From: Cedecea davisae DSM 4568
GTDB taxonomy: Bacteria; Pseudomonadota; Gammaproteobacteria; Enterobacterales; Enterobacteriaceae
Reading direction: 5' to 3'
DNA: 64,000 bases
NCBI RefSeq assembly: GCF_000412335.2
Contig: NZ_KE161030.1
Location: forward strand, 3,712,626 to 3,776,625
Of this stretch, positions 19,236 to 28,933 are shown piece by piece (positions within the stretch are counted from its first letter, which is position 1; every line of letters begins with the position of its first letter). The notes below the pieces were generated by a model that did no database searches, was not told where the DNA came from, and saw only the letters and a program-made list of their open reading frames with translations. The translations under genes were made by a program, and so were the position numbers.

Positions 19236-19862
19236 TTATGCCAGCTCGCCGCGCACTAAGGGCACAAAACGAACGGCTTCTACAGTGTCGATAGAAAATT
19301 CATTCCCGTGGCGGCGAATCCGCTTCAACAGCTGATTCTCGTCGCCCACGGGTAAAACCAAAATCCCGCCGTCTTTTAGCTGAGACAGCAGGGCCGAAGG
19401 AACTTCCGGCGGTGCCGCCGTCACAATGATAGCGTCAAACGGAGCTTTCGCCTGCCAGCCCTGCCAGCCATCGCCGTGACGGGTAGAAATATTGTGCAAG
19501 TCGAGCTGCTTCAGGCGACGCCGGGCGTGCCATTGCAGCCCCTTTATACGCTCAACCGAACAGACATGCGCAACCAGATGCGCCAGAATCGCGGTCTGGT
19601 AGCCGGAGCCGGTGCCAATCTCCAGCACTTTCGAGTCCGGCTTTAGCGCCAGCAGCTCGGTCATCCTCGCCACCATATAAGGCTGCGAGATAGTCTGGCC
19701 AGAGCCAATCGGTAACGCGGTATTTTCCCAGGCTTTGTGTTCAAACGCTTCATCGACAAATTTCTCGCGCGGTACCTGCGCGATAGCCTCAAGAACATTT
19801 TCGTCCTTGATGCCCTGGACACGTAATTGATCGAGAAGGGTTTGTACGCGTCTGCTTACCAT
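19236..19862 (-). CDS. pcm: Protein-L-isoaspartate O-methyltransferase
   Basis: 208 aa, the E. coli length. It methylates isoaspartyl residues in aged proteins with AdoMet so that they can return to aspartate. The AdoMet motif [19 protein letters not shown] and the family motif [14 protein letters not shown] are intact. The start overlaps the surE stop by 7 nt. The surE-pcm-nlpD-rpoS order links it to stationary-phase survival. An alternative would be a generic methyltransferase, but the family motifs are diagnostic. Confidence 0.97.
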   Translation of the reverse strand: MVSRRVQTLLDQLRVQGIKDENVLEAIAQVPREKFVDEAFEHKAWENTALPIGSGQTISQPYMVARMTELLALKPDSKVLEIGTGSGYQTAILAHLVAHVCSVERIKGLQWHARRRLKQLDLHNISTRHGDGWQGWQAKAPFDAIIVTAAPPEVPSALLSQLKDGGILVLPVGDENQLLKRIRRHGNEFSIDTVEAVRFVPLVRGELA

Positions 19863-20617
19863 TGCGCCTCAACTCCGGCTTTCGCCAGCCAGTGGCCTAC
19901 GACTTCCTGGGCGCTATGGGCGGTTAAATCAACGTGCAGCGGCGTGATCGAAACATAGCCTTCATCTACCGCGGCAAAATCGGTATCCGGCGCGGCATCG
20001 AGTTTTTCACCCGGCGGCCCAATCCAGTAGAGCGTATTACCGCGTGGATCTTCCTGAGGAATAACCTGGTCTGACGGATGGCGGCTGCCGCAGCGGGTAA
20101 CGCGGATACCTTTGATTTCATCGAGCGGTAAATCAGGCACGTTGATATTGAGAATACGGCCGGTGCGCAAGGGTTCACGCGCCAGCGCCCGCAGAATAGT
20201 GCAGGTAACCGCCGCAGCCGTTTCATAATGTTCGTGGCCGTTAAGCGACACGGCAAGGGCGGGGAAGCCTAAATGCCGCCCTTCCATCGCCGCCGCAACG
20301 GTGCCGGAATAAATGACGTCATCCCCAAGATTGGGGCCCGCGTTAATGCCCGACACCACGATATCCGGGCGCGGGTGCATAAGCGCGTTAACGCCCAGAT
20401 AGACACAGTCCGTCGGCGTGCCCATCTGAACCGAAATATCCCCGTTAGCGAGGGTAAAAGTCCTGAGCGATGACTCAAGCGTGAGCGAGTTTGATGCGCC
20501 GCTACGGTTTCTGTCCGGCGCGACAACCTGCACCTCGGCAAATTCTCGCAGCGCTTTAGCCAGCGTCTGGATCCCAGGCGCATAGACTCCGTCATCGTTA
20601 CTCAGCAATATTCGCAT
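19856..20617 (-). CDS. surE: 5'/3'-nucleotidase SurE
   Basis: A 253-aa metal-dependent phosphatase acting on 5'- and 3'-nucleoside monophosphates and short polyphosphate. The N-terminal [10 protein letters not shown] carries the metal-binding DD pair, followed by [12 protein letters not shown] and [21 protein letters not shown] placed the start at 20617, two codons inside the open frame, matching the E. coli N-terminus and length. It overlaps the truD 3' end by 20 bp and the pcm 5' end by 7 bp, so truD-surE-pcm are translationally linked. Confidence 0.97.
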   Translation of the reverse strand: MRILLSNDDGVYAPGIQTLAKALREFAEVQVVAPDRNRSGASNSLTLESSLRTFTLANGDISVQMGTPTDCVYLGVNALMHPRPDIVVSGINAGPNLGDDVIYSGTVAAAMEGRHLGFPALAVSLNGHEHYETAAAVTCTILRALAREPLRTGRILNINVPDLPLDEIKGIRVTRCGSRHPSDQVIPQEDPRGNTLYWIGPPGEKLDAAPDTDFAAVDEGYVSITPLHVDLTAHSAQEVVGHWLAKAGVEAQW

Positions 20618-21644
20618 AATCACCCGATGTGTTCATGAGTTCCCTGACAACGCTGGTGGCGAAGCTGCCGGCCGGGAGCCAGAAGTTCAGCTCAACGGTC
20701 ACATCATCCCACCAGTTCCAGCTTAATTCTTTTGCCTGCACCAGCATGGCGCGGCGTGCAGCTTCAACGCGTTCGCGGTTCAACAAGCCGAGCAAAACGC
20801 CCTCTTCCGCCACGCATTGCTGCTCAAATTCCAGCGCGGCATTCTTCGTGCCCCACTCGCCGTCGCCCGGCAGCGGCGCGGTTATCAGCAGTTCGCCGTC
20901 GTCCACACGCTGTTGCAAGGTCGGGAGTTCTTCCGGGGTCGCAACAAACCAGCTGCCGCGTCCTGCCAATTGTAGCGCATCGCCATCAACAACTTGATTA
21001 AAGTCTGGTTTTTTCAGGCGCTGGCTAACAATCTGATTAAACAACGCGCTGCGGGCCGCCGACAACCAAAAACTGCGTTTATTTCTGTCGCGCAGCGGCG
21101 CATTGCTTTCCGCCCAGCGCCTCGCCTGATGCAGGTTATTACCGCCGATGCCAAAACGCTGGCTGCCGAAATAGTTCGGGACGCCCAGCTTAGCAATCGC
21201 CTGCAGGCGCTGTTCCATTTCATTACGATCGCTAACCTCACGCAGCACCAGGGTAAAGCGATTTCCCTGAAGCGCGCCTAAACGCAGCTTGCGGCGATGG
21301 CGGGCAAACTCCAGCACTTTGCAGCCTTCCAGCTCAAAGGCGCTCATGTCCGGCATCTCTTTGCCCGGCAGCCGCACGCAGAACCACTGTTCGGTCACGG
21401 CATGCTTATCTTTTTGCCCGGCAAAACTGACTTCACGGGCGTGAACCTTGAGGAACTTTGCCAGCGCATCGGCAACGGACCGGGTATTGCAGCCGGTTTT
21501 CAGGATGCGCAGCAGCAGGTGCTCGCCTTCGCCGTCCGGGCCGAAGCCGAGGTCTTCAATAACGACGAAATCTTCCGGACTGGCTTTAATCACGCCGGTG
21601 CCCTGCGGCTTACCGTGCAGCCACGTCAGGTTTTGCATATCCAT
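20598..21644 (-). CDS. truD: tRNA pseudouridine(13) synthase TruD
   Basis: A 348-aa synthase (E. coli 349) that isomerises U13 in tRNA-Glu. The catalytic aspartate lies in [14 protein letters not shown] near residue 80. [16 protein letters not shown] and the TRUD insertion domain follow. The ATG shares one base with the ispF stop (TAATG), and the 3' end overlaps surE. This compact head-to-tail arrangement is the same in E. coli. Confidence 0.97.
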   Translation of the reverse strand: MDMQNLTWLHGKPQGTGVIKASPEDFVVIEDLGFGPDGEGEHLLLRILKTGCNTRSVADALAKFLKVHAREVSFAGQKDKHAVTEQWFCVRLPGKEMPDMSAFELEGCKVLEFARHRRKLRLGALQGNRFTLVLREVSDRNEMEQRLQAIAKLGVPNYFGSQRFGIGGNNLHQARRWAESNAPLRDRNKRSFWLSAARSALFNQIVSQRLKKPDFNQVVDGDALQLAGRGSWFVATPEELPTLQQRVDDGELLITAPLPGDGEWGTKNAALEFEQQCVAEEGVLLGLLNRERVEAARRAMLVQAKELSWNWWDDVTVELNFWLPAGSFATSVVRELMNTSGDYANIAE

Positions 21645-22123
21645 TACTTGCCAGCCTTATGCAGCAGCGCTACCGCTTCACAGGCAATACCTTCCCCGCG
21701 CCCGGTAAAACCAAGTTTTTCGGTGGTGGTCGCTTTGACGTTAACATCGTCCATATGACAGCCGAGATCTTCGGCGATAAACACGCGCATCTGAGGGATG
21801 TGCGGTGCCATTTTCGGCGCCTGAGCAATAATAGTGACGTCAACGTTGCCCAAGGTGAAGCCCTTAGCCTGAATACGGCGCCACGCCTCACGCAGCAGCT
21901 CGCGGCTATCGGCACCTTTAAACGCCGGGTCGGTGTCCGGGAATAACTTGCCGATATCCCCCAGCGCGGCCGCGCCAAGAAGCGCATCGGTCAATGCGTG
22001 CAAAGCGACATCGCCGTCGGAGTGGGCCAGCAGCCCTTTTTCAAACGGGACACGAACGCCGCCAATAATAATCGGGCCAACGCCGCCAAAAGCATGAACA
22101 TCAAAACCGTGTCCGATACGCAT
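21644..22123 (-). CDS. ispF: 2-C-methyl-D-erythritol 2,4-cyclodiphosphate synthase
   Basis: A 159-aa homotrimeric zinc enzyme of the non-mevalonate isoprenoid pathway; it converts CDP-ME 2-phosphate to the cyclic diphosphate with loss of CMP. Zinc ligands are in [14 protein letters not shown] (Asp8, His10) and in the [14 protein letters not shown] segment (His42). [20 protein letters not shown] closes the domain. It follows ispD with a TAATG overlap, the usual enteric ispDF pair. Confidence 0.98.
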   Translation of the reverse strand: MRIGHGFDVHAFGGVGPIIIGGVRVPFEKGLLAHSDGDVALHALTDALLGAAALGDIGKLFPDTDPAFKGADSRELLREAWRRIQAKGFTLGNVDVTIIAQAPKMAPHIPQMRVFIAEDLGCHMDDVNVKATTTEKLGFTGRGEGIACEAVALLHKAGK

Positions 22124-22833
22124 TATAAATTCTCCGTTTGGGTTAACCGCGTAAGATAGAAAGCCGCCAGCGCAAGATCCTCAGGGCGAGTCACCTTGAT
22201 ATTATCAGCACGGGCGCTAATCAATGCCGGATGGAAGCCACAATATTCCAGCGCCGAGGCTTCATCGGTTATGGTTGCGCCTTCATCCAGGGCGCGCAGC
22301 AGGCAGCTGCGCAGAAGTTCGAGCGGGAAAAGCTGCGGCGTCAGGGCGTGCCAGAGGTCTTCTCTGTCCACCGTGTGGGCGATTAACGCTTTGCCGGGCT
22401 CGCCACGTTTCATGGTATCCCGCACGGGGGCGGCAAGAATACCGCCGACTTTACTGGTGGCGGTGATAGACAGCAGATTTTCCAAATCGTCCTGATGCAG
22501 GCACGGGCGGGCGGCGTCATGCACCAGCACCCATTCAGCATTTCCAGCGGCCTGTAAACCGGCCAGCACGGAGTCCGCTCGCTGGCCGCCGCCGGTAACA
22601 ACCCTGACGCGCGGATGTGCCGCAAGCGGCAGGGAAGAAAAGTGGGTGTCGTTGGGGCTAATGGCGACGATAACCTGGCCAACGCGCGGGTGGGCCATCA
22701 GGCTGGCTACCGCGTGTTCAAGAATCGTTTTATCGCCGATATGTAGATACTGCTTAGGACATTCCGTTTGCATGCGGCTGCCGATACCGGCCGCCGGTAC
22801 CACGGCAATTACGTCCGGGGAGGAGTCTGCCAT
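22123..22833 (-). CDS. ispD: 2-C-methyl-D-erythritol 4-phosphate cytidylyltransferase
   Basis: A 236-aa CTP-dependent transferase that makes CDP-methylerythritol in the isoprenoid pathway. The nucleotide-binding loop reads [20 protein letters not shown], with [12 protein letters not shown] in the middle and [13 protein letters not shown] near the end. The ATG at 22833 gives the E. coli length. A GTG three codons upstream is also possible, and neither has a clear SD. It is separated from ftsB by about 20 bp and probably co-transcribed. Confidence 0.96.
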   Translation of the reverse strand: MADSSPDVIAVVPAAGIGSRMQTECPKQYLHIGDKTILEHAVASLMAHPRVGQVIVAISPNDTHFSSLPLAAHPRVRVVTGGGQRADSVLAGLQAAGNAEWVLVHDAARPCLHQDDLENLLSITATSKVGGILAAPVRDTMKRGEPGKALIAHTVDREDLWHALTPQLFPLELLRSCLLRALDEGATITDEASALEYCGFHPALISARADNIKVTRPEDLALAAFYLTRLTQTENL

Positions 22834-22852
22834 GTCTTTCACTTATTCTGAG

Positions 22853-23179
22853 TTATCGATTATTTTGCCCGGCGCCGCTGTTGTTGCCGCTGGCCGCGCG
22901 TTTGGAGGCATCAGGCACCAGGCGGTAGAAAGTCTCTCCCGGCTTGGTCATGCTGAGTTCATTACGAGCGCGCTCTTCAATCGCTTCCTGGCCGCCGTTG
23001 AGGTCGTCAATTTCGGCAAAAAGCTGATCGTTTCGAGATTTTAATTTGGCATTGGTTGCCTGCTGCGCAGCGACATCTTCGCTGACGCGCGTGTAATCGT
23101 GTACGCCGTTTTTTCCGAACCACAGCGAATACTGGAGCCAGACCAGCAAGGCCAGCAACAGCAGCGTTAGTTTACCCAT
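22853..23179 (-). CDS. ftsB: Cell division protein FtsB
   Basis: A 108-aa bitopic inner-membrane protein (E. coli 103 aa) that joins FtsL and FtsQ in the divisome and helps to activate septal wall synthesis. A short cytoplasmic end and one membrane helix (about residues 4-21, [18 protein letters not shown]) lead into a periplasmic coiled coil ([19 protein letters not shown]). The ATG at 23179 follows CAGGGGG. A longer open frame upstream lacks homology. The C-terminal tail is slightly longer than in E. coli ([11 protein letters not shown]). Confidence 0.97.
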   Translation of the reverse strand: MGKLTLLLLALLVWLQYSLWFGKNGVHDYTRVSEDVAAQQATNAKLKSRNDQLFAEIDDLNGGQEAIEERARNELSMTKPGETFYRLVPDASKRAASGNNSGAGQNNR

Positions 23180-23364
23180 CCAGCCCCCTGAAAAACGGCA
23201 CAATCATCCCACAACTTTTTCTTTGACTCCACTGCGGCAAGCAACCCTGCCCGCCAAACCGCGGCAGAATTTACCACATAACGAGAACGCATGCGCGATT
23301 GCAGCAAGTTTAGCTTAACGTTGACCATAAATAGTCTGTTACGGTTTGACGCAGTTCTGCACGG

Positions 23365-23688
23365 CTATCCCATCAGCCACATGAACAGAACGCCGAACAT
23401 CAGCGCCACGCAGAGCAGCGTGGCAAAGCAGCTGAACAACAGCTTGCCGCGCAGCAGGGAATGTACTGCTATCCCAACGACGACGGCTACCGGCATCAGC
23501 GCCAGGAAAAACGGCCAGGTGTAGAGGAAGAAGAAAAGCGTGTTGGGGCCATACACCAGAAAGGGAATACCTAGCGCCAGCAGCCACGACAAAAAGCCGA
23601 TGAACGCCCCGGGGAGTGACCAGGTTGTTTCCTCGACCGTCGGGCTGGTTTCAGCCTGAGAAATAACGATATTCGTGCCGTTGCGCAT
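23365..23688 (-). CDS. ygbE: DUF3561 family inner-membrane protein YgbE
   Basis: A 107-aa predicted membrane protein, the E. coli YgbE length. The conserved EETTWSLPGA motif near residue 20 is followed by three hydrophobic helices (AFIGFLSWLLALGIPFLVYG, TLFFFLYTWPFFLALMPVAV, and FATLLCVALMFGVLFMWLMG). Function unknown. I used the ATG at 23688 to match homologues; an ATG at 23700 is also in frame. It lies 50 bp downstream of cysC on the same strand and may be read with it. Confidence 0.88.
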   Translation of the reverse strand: MRNGTNIVISQAETSPTVEETTWSLPGAFIGFLSWLLALGIPFLVYGPNTLFFFLYTWPFFLALMPVAVVVGIAVHSLLRGKLLFSCFATLLCVALMFGVLFMWLMG

Positions 23689-23738
23689 AACTGATTTCAT
23701 AACCCTGATGGCCGGAAGCGTTATGCCTCCGGGCGTCT

Positions 23739-24344
23739 TCAGCAATTGATGATATCGTCGCGACGCAGCAGGTCTAATATTTGGGCCACTAAATTTGTTA
23801 CTAATTGTTCGCCATCTAAGTGAATTTCAGCCGCCACCGGCGCCTCATACGCCGAGTCAATGCCGGTAAAATTCTTCAGTTCACCGGCTCGAGCCTTCTT
23901 GTAGAGGCCCTTCGGATCGCGGGTTTCACAAATCTCCAGAGGCGTATCCACAAACACTTCGTAAAAGCGCCCTTCCCCTACCCGCTCCCTCACCATTTGG
24001 CGCTCAGCGCGGTGCGGAGAGATAAACGCACTCAGCACCAGCAGCCCAGCGTCAACCATCAGGCCGGCGACTTCGCCAACCCGGCGAATATTCTCTTTGC
24101 GGTCTTCATCGCTAAAACCCAGGTCGCTGCATAACCCGTGACGCACATTGTCGCCATCAAGTAGATAAGTGCTGACGCCAAGCTGATGCAGCGCCTGTTC
24201 CAGCGCGCCGGCCACGGTTGATTTCCCCGAGCCGGACAGGCCGGTAAACCACAGCACCGCCCCGCGGTGCTGATTCAGAGCTTCACGCTGCTCGCGGGTT
24301 ACCGGGTGCGCATGCCAGACCACGTTTTCATCATGGTCGGCCAT
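23739..24344 (-). CDS. cysC: Adenylyl-sulfate (APS) kinase
   Basis: 201 aa, the E. coli length. It phosphorylates adenosine 5'-phosphosulfate to PAPS, the second step of sulfate activation. The P-loop is GLSGSGKST, with [16 protein letters not shown] and the substrate lid [22 protein letters not shown]. The ATG shares one base with the cysN stop (TAATG). It is the last gene of the cysDNC operon; its product feeds CysH. Confidence 0.98.
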   Translation of the reverse strand: MADHDENVVWHAHPVTREQREALNQHRGAVLWFTGLSGSGKSTVAGALEQALHQLGVSTYLLDGDNVRHGLCSDLGFSDEDRKENIRRVGEVAGLMVDAGLLVLSAFISPHRAERQMVRERVGEGRFYEVFVDTPLEICETRDPKGLYKKARAGELKNFTGIDSAYEAPVAAEIHLDGEQLVTNLVAQILDLLRRDDIINC

Positions 24345-25771
24345 TATTTGCCTCCCAGCAGATCGCGCGCGCCCCAGTGCGGGAAGTGGCGGCGAACCAG
24401 AGCGTTAAGTTCAATTTCAAACGCGCTGTAAGCCGAAGGCTCCTGATAAACGTCTTCCTGTGGCTCACGCACCATACCGGCTCCCACGGTCACGTTGCTC
24501 AGGCGGTCAATGAAGATAAGCCCGCCGGTCACCGGGTTAGCCTGGTATTTGTCGAGCACCAGAGGCTCGTCGAAAGTCAGGTCAACAAGTCCGATGCCGT
24601 TTAGCGGCAGGCTTTCCACCACGCGCTGGGTAAGGGAGTTGATTTCAACCTGATAGTGAATATTGTCGACGCGAGCGCGGGTTTTCTTCCCGGCGATTTT
24701 AATGTCGAAGCTTTGGCCCGGCACCAGCGGCTGTTCCGCCATCCATACCACGTCAACTTTAGCGCTTTGCACCGCAACCAGCGGTTCGGCTACGTCGACT
24801 ACCAGGTCGCCACGGCTGATATCGATTTCATCTTTCAGCACCAGGGTAATGGCTTCTCCGGCGCTGGCTTGTTGCAAATCTCCATCAAAAGTAACGATTC
24901 TCGCCACCGCAGATTCCACGCCTGACGGCAGGACTTTAACCCGCTGCCCCACGCTGACCGTGCCGGAGGCTAAAGTGCCCGCATAGCCACGGAAGTCCAG
25001 ATTAGGGCGGTTAACATATTGCACCGGGAAGCGCATCGGCTGCTGCTCCACGCCGCGAATAATTTCTACCGTCTCCAGCACTTGCAGCAGCGTCGGGCCG
25101 GTATACCACGGCATCTGGCTGCTCGAGCTTGCAACGTTATCCCCTTCCAGGGCCGAAAGCGGCACAAAGCGGATATCAAGATCGGCAGGCAACTGCTGGG
25201 CGAAGGTGAGGTAATCCTGTTTGATCTGCTCGAAGGTCTGCTCGCTGAAAGCAACCAGATCCATTTTATTGATAGCCACCACCAGATGTTTGATCCCCAG
25301 CAGCGTCGAGATAAAACTGTGGCGACGGGTTTGATCCAATACGCCTTTACGGGCATCGATCAGCAGGATCGCCAACTCACAGGTGGACGCTCCGGTCGCC
25401 ATATTACGGGTGTACTGCTCGTGCCCCGGCGTATCGGCGATGATGAATTTGCGCTTTTCAGTGGAGAAATAGCGGTAGGCGACATCGATGGTTATGCCCT
25501 GCTCGCGCTCGGCCTGAAGGCCGTCCACCAGCAAAGCCAGATCGAGCTTTTCGCCCTGCGTCCCGTGGCGCTTGCTGTCGGTATGCAAGGAAGAGAGCTG
25601 ATCTTCATAAATCTGGCGCGTGTCGTGCAGCAGGCGGCCAATCAGGGTGCTTTTGCCGTCATCAACGCTGCCGCAGGTCAGAAAACGCAGCAGGCTTTTG
25701 TGCTGCTGGGCGTGCAGGTATGCTTCCACGCCGCCTTCGTCAGCGATTTGTTGTGCAATAGTGGTATTCAT
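24344..25771 (-). CDS. cysN: Sulfate adenylyltransferase subunit 1 (GTPase)
   Basis: 475 aa, the E. coli length. The EF-Tu-like GTPase subunit of ATP sulfurylase couples GTP hydrolysis to APS formation by CysD. G1 is [16 protein letters not shown]3 [13 protein letters not shown] and G4 AINKMDLV; beta-barrel domains follow. It is 11 bp downstream of cysD and directly coupled to cysC. Confidence 0.98.
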   Translation of the reverse strand: MNTTIAQQIADEGGVEAYLHAQQHKSLLRFLTCGSVDDGKSTLIGRLLHDTRQIYEDQLSSLHTDSKRHGTQGEKLDLALLVDGLQAEREQGITIDVAYRYFSTEKRKFIIADTPGHEQYTRNMATGASTCELAILLIDARKGVLDQTRRHSFISTLLGIKHLVVAINKMDLVAFSEQTFEQIKQDYLTFAQQLPADLDIRFVPLSALEGDNVASSSSQMPWYTGPTLLQVLETVEIIRGVEQQPMRFPVQYVNRPNLDFRGYAGTLASGTVSVGQRVKVLPSGVESAVARIVTFDGDLQQASAGEAITLVLKDEIDISRGDLVVDVAEPLVAVQSAKVDVVWMAEQPLVPGQSFDIKIAGKKTRARVDNIHYQVEINSLTQRVVESLPLNGIGLVDLTFDEPLVLDKYQANPVTGGLIFIDRLSNVTVGAGMVREPQEDVYQEPSAYSAFEIELNALVRRHFPHWGARDLLGGK

Positions 25772-25782
25772 CTGGCGGCTCC

Positions 25783-26691
25783 TTAGAAATAACCCTGGCG
25801 TTTTTTCAGCTCCATGGAGCCGGCCTGGTCGCGGTCAATCATGCGTCCCTGGCGTTCACTGGTCGTCGAAACCAGCATCTCTTCGATTATCTCCGGCAGC
25901 GTCTGCGCGGTAGACTCAACCGCGCCGGTCAGCGGCCAGCAGCCCAGAGTACGGAAGCGCACCATACGTTGCTCAATCACTTCTCCCGGCTGCAGATCGA
26001 TGCGATCGTCGTCAATCATCATCAACATGCCGTCACGCTCCAGTACCGGGCGCGGCGCGGCGAGATAGAGCGGAACGATATCGATATTTTCCAGGTAGAT
26101 GTACTGCCAGATATCCAGCTCGGTCCAGTTAGAGAGCGGGAATACACGAATACTTTCGCCCTTATTAACCTGGCCGTTGTAGTTGTGCCATAGCTCCGGA
26201 CGCTGATTTTTCGGGTCCCAGCGATGGAAGCGGTCGCGGAAGGAGTAAATACGCTCTTTCGCCCGGGACTTCTCTTCGTCACGACGAGCGCCGCCAAATG
26301 CGGCATCAAAACCATATTTATTGAGCGCCTGCTTCAGCCCTTCGGTTTTCATGATGTCGGTATGTTTGGCGCTGCCGTGCACAAACGGGTTAATCCCCAT
26401 CGCCACGCCTTCCGGGTTGCGGTGAACGATAAGCTCACAGCCGTAGGCTTTAGCGGTGCGGTCGCGGAATTCGTACATTTCGCGGAACTTCCAGCCGGTG
26501 TCTACGTGCAGCAGCGGGAACGGCAGCGTACCTGGATAGAACGCTTTACGGGCCAAATGCAGCATCACCGAAGAGTCTTTACCGATGGAGTACATCATTA
26601 CCGGATTGGAAAATTCGGCGGCGACCTCGCGGATAATATGGATGCTTTCAGCCTCCAGTTGCCGCAAGTGAGTAAGTCTTTTTTGGTCCAT
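25783..26691 (-). CDS. cysD: Sulfate adenylyltransferase subunit 2
   Basis: 302 aa, the E. coli length. The catalytic ATP sulfurylase subunit forms APS and pyrophosphate from ATP and sulfate. The PP-loop motif is [32 protein letters not shown] and [14 protein letters not shown] are characteristic. First gene of cysDNC, preceded by AAGGGAAGGTT. The operon is expected to need CysB plus acetylserine. Confidence 0.98.
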   Translation of the reverse strand: MDQKRLTHLRQLEAESIHIIREVAAEFSNPVMMYSIGKDSSVMLHLARKAFYPGTLPFPLLHVDTGWKFREMYEFRDRTAKAYGCELIVHRNPEGVAMGINPFVHGSAKHTDIMKTEGLKQALNKYGFDAAFGGARRDEEKSRAKERIYSFRDRFHRWDPKNQRPELWHNYNGQVNKGESIRVFPLSNWTELDIWQYIYLENIDIVPLYLAAPRPVLERDGMLMMIDDDRIDLQPGEVIEQRMVRFRTLGCWPLTGAVESTAQTLPEIIEEMLVSTTSERQGRMIDRDQAGSMELKKRQGYF

Positions 26692-26757
26692 AACCTTCCC
26701 TTAAGCCAGATACGCCGCGGCCGGTCGTGGCAGCCGCCTGAGTTTTAATCTAAGGGG

Positions 26758-26786
26758 ACTATAAGTCTTGCGCTTATTTGTTATGA
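26758..26786 (-). promoter_or_regulatory. Probable cysDNC promoter
   Basis: On the minus strand TATAGT (26758-26763) lies 17 nt after TCATAA (26781-26786). The poor -35 fits a promoter that needs the activator CysB. The AT-rich DNA further upstream (26790-26940) separates it from iap, which reads the other way; no other gene is seen in 26692-26971. Confidence 0.45.
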
Positions 26787-26971
26787 AATTACGAATTGGA
26801 ATGACTAGTTCCGCAAAGGAATAACGCCATGGCAAAGCTCACAACAAATTGTGCTTAACAGGCCGTTTTTTCGGGGGTTTAAGAGCAAATGAAATTGTTT
26901 AACCTCGCTCACAGTTTCATACTAATAGCGCGAAAAAACTCGCCTCCAAGAATGATTAATAAGGACGTAAT

Positions 26972-28012
26972 ATGCTTTCCGCATTGCGCTGCTCGGTGAT
27001 TTCCCTGGCGCTGGGCGCGTGCTTTACCTTTTCTGCCGTGGCAAAGACCGCGCAGCTCGGCGACATCGCCGACCAGCAAATCAGACACATCGCCACCTAT
27101 TTTCCCGGCCGAATGACCGGCAGCCCCGCAGAAATGCTGGCGGCAGACTACATTCAGCAACAGTTTAAATCCTGGGGCTACCAGAGCGACATTCGCCAGT
27201 TCAATACCCGCTATCTCTACACCACCAAAGCAGGGCATCAAAACTGGCACAACGTCAGTACCAGCAGCGTAATTGCGGCGCGCGAAGGCAAGCTTCCGCA
27301 GCAGATAATTATTATGGCGCACCTGGACACCTATACGCCGCTCAACGACAAAGATGTCGATAACAATCTTGGCGGCCTGACTTTGCAGGGCGTTGACGAT
27401 AACGCATCCGGACTGGGCGTCATGCTCGAGCTCGCCGAACGCATGAAGGATATGCCACTCCGCTACGGCATTCGCTTTATTGCAACCAGCGGCGAAGAAA
27501 TTGGCTCGCTGGGGGCGAAGAATATCCTTGAGCGCATGAGTAAAGAAGAGAAGGCTAACACTCTGCTGGTGATCAATCTCGATAGCCTGATTGTCGGCGA
27601 TAAACTCTACTTCAATAGCGGGCAGTCAACGCCCGCCGCCGTGCGTAAGCTGAGCCGCGACAGAGCCTTAACGATTGCTCACCGGGCCGGTATTCAGGCC
27701 GCCACCAATCCGGGGATGAATGTTAAATACCCGAAAGGCACCGGCTGCTGCGGCGACGCAGAGGTTTTTGATAAAGCAGGGATCCCGGTACTGACCGTTG
27801 AGGCGACTAACTGGCTGCTGGGGGCCAAAGATGGTTATCAGCAGCGCAGCAAAAACAAAGCTTTCCCGCACGGCACCAGCTGGCATAACGCGACCATTGA
27901 TAACCTGGAATATCTGGATAAGGCGCTGCCGGGGAGAATTAAGCGGCGCAGCCACGATGCCGTTCGTATCCTGCTGCCGCTGGTGAGTGAGTTATCCGGG
28001 GCCGGGAAGTAA
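26972..28012 (+). CDS. iap: Alkaline phosphatase isozyme conversion aminopeptidase
   Basis: A 346-aa exported M28-family metallopeptidase (E. coli 345) that removes N-terminal arginine from periplasmic alkaline phosphatase. A signal peptide covers about residues 1-24 (ending SAVA). Zinc-ligand motifs: MAHLDTYTP, GVDDNASGLGVML, and TSGEEIGSLGAKN; a final histidine is in GTSWHNATIDN. In E. coli K-12 the CRISPR-Cas locus lies between iap and cysH; here cysH follows after 35 bp. Confidence 0.95.
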   Translation: MLSALRCSVISLALGACFTFSAVAKTAQLGDIADQQIRHIATYFPGRMTGSPAEMLAADYIQQQFKSWGYQSDIRQFNTRYLYTTKAGHQNWHNVSTSSVIAAREGKLPQQIIIMAHLDTYTPLNDKDVDNNLGGLTLQGVDDNASGLGVMLELAERMKDMPLRYGIRFIATSGEEIGSLGAKNILERMSKEEKANTLLVINLDSLIVGDKLYFNSGQSTPAAVRKLSRDRALTIAHRAGIQAATNPGMNVKYPKGTGCCGDAEVFDKAGIPVLTVEATNWLLGAKDGYQQRSKNKAFPHGTSWHNATIDNLEYLDKALPGRIKRRSHDAVRILLPLVSELSGAGK

Positions 28013-28018
28013 TTTCTT

Positions 28019-28047
28019 AGCAGCCCCTTCTGGTGTAAAGGGCTGCT
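28019..28047. terminator. Hairpin between convergent iap and cysH
   Basis: An 8-bp perfect inverted repeat, AGCAGCCC/GGGCTGCT, with a 13-nt loop lies between the two stop codons. It has a short TTTA on the iap side only. Confidence 0.6.
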
Positions 28048-28779
28048 TTACTCGTGCAGCCCGCACTCGCGCTTCAGGCCAAAGAAGCGAGTCTCTTCTT
28101 CCGCCATGCCCGGCTCCCATTTGCGGGTAGTATGCGTATCACCAACCGACAGATAGCCCTGGTCCCAGAGCGGGTGGTACTTCAGCCCGTGCTCGGTTAG
28201 ATACTGGTAAACCGTACGGTTATCCCAGTCGATAATCGGCAGGATTTTAAACACTTCACGCTGCACCGCCAGCACCGGCAGGTGTGCGCGGCTCCCTGAC
28301 TGTTCACGACGCAGGCCGGCAAACCAGGTTTGCGCCCCGAGGGTTGCCATTGCGCGGTTCATCGGCTCGACTTTGTTGATGTCGTTATAGCGTTCAATAC
28401 CTTCCACGCCCTGCTCCCACAGTTTGCCGTAACGCGCTTCCTGCCACGCAGGGCTTTCTGCCGCCCGGAACACCTGTAGATTCAGCTTCAACTTCTCGGT
28501 CAGCTCATCGATAAACTGATAAGTTTCCGGGAACAGGTAGCCGGTATCGGTAAGAATGACGGGAATATCCGGGCGCTGCCGGGTAACAAGATGAAGACAA
28601 ACCGCAGCCTGGATACCAAAGCTCGAGGAGAGAACGAACTCGCCGGGCAGATTGTCCAGCGCCCAGCTAACGCGCTCCTGAGCGCTGAGTTTTTCCAGTT
28701 GAGCGTTCACCTCGGCGAGCGCCATTACGCGCTCAACCTTTGGCAGTTCGTTCAGCGCTTTTAAATCGAGTCCGGACAT
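28048..28779 (-). CDS. cysH: Phosphoadenosine phosphosulfate (PAPS) reductase
   Basis: A 243-aa thioredoxin-dependent enzyme (E. coli 244) that reduces PAPS to sulfite and PAP. PP-loop-like [14 protein letters not shown], the [17 protein letters not shown] motif, [11 protein letters not shown], and the C-terminal KRECGLHE with catalytic Cys239. Only the single active-site cysteine is present, as in PAPS rather than APS reductases. It is the last gene of cysJIH, separated from cysI by a repeat-filled 154-bp gap. Confidence 0.97.
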   Translation of the reverse strand: MSGLDLKALNELPKVERVMALAEVNAQLEKLSAQERVSWALDNLPGEFVLSSSFGIQAAVCLHLVTRQRPDIPVILTDTGYLFPETYQFIDELTEKLKLNLQVFRAAESPAWQEARYGKLWEQGVEGIERYNDINKVEPMNRAMATLGAQTWFAGLRREQSGSRAHLPVLAVQREVFKILPIIDWDNRTVYQYLTEHGLKYHPLWDQGYLSVGDTHTTRKWEPGMAEEETRFFGLKRECGLHE

Positions 28780-28804
28780 ACGTGCCTCGCTTAGTGATAG
28801 ATGA

Positions 28805-28928
28805 CCCTCACCCCGGCCCTCTCCCTGGAAGGGAGAGGGGGAAATCGAATTATTCCCTCGCCCCTTTGGGCTGAGGGGAAAGCCGAATTATCCCCTCGCC
28901 CCTTTGGGGAGAGGGTTAGGGTGAGGGG
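28805..28928. repeat. REP-like intergenic repeat cluster (cysI-cysH)
   Basis: The element opens with CCCTCACCCCGGCCCTCTCCC and ends with the complementary GAGGGTTAGGGTGAGGGG, so the whole block can fold. Inside are a small hairpin (CTCCCTGGAAGGGAG) and two tandem units of about 37 bp, each starting GAATTAT followed by a CCCTCGCCCCTTTGGG core. Related CCCTCACCC elements occur at 39211-39258 and 58491-58513. It resembles enteric REP/BIME-type repeats and may act on mRNA stability within cysJIH. Confidence 0.8.
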
Positions 28929-28933
28929 AAAAA

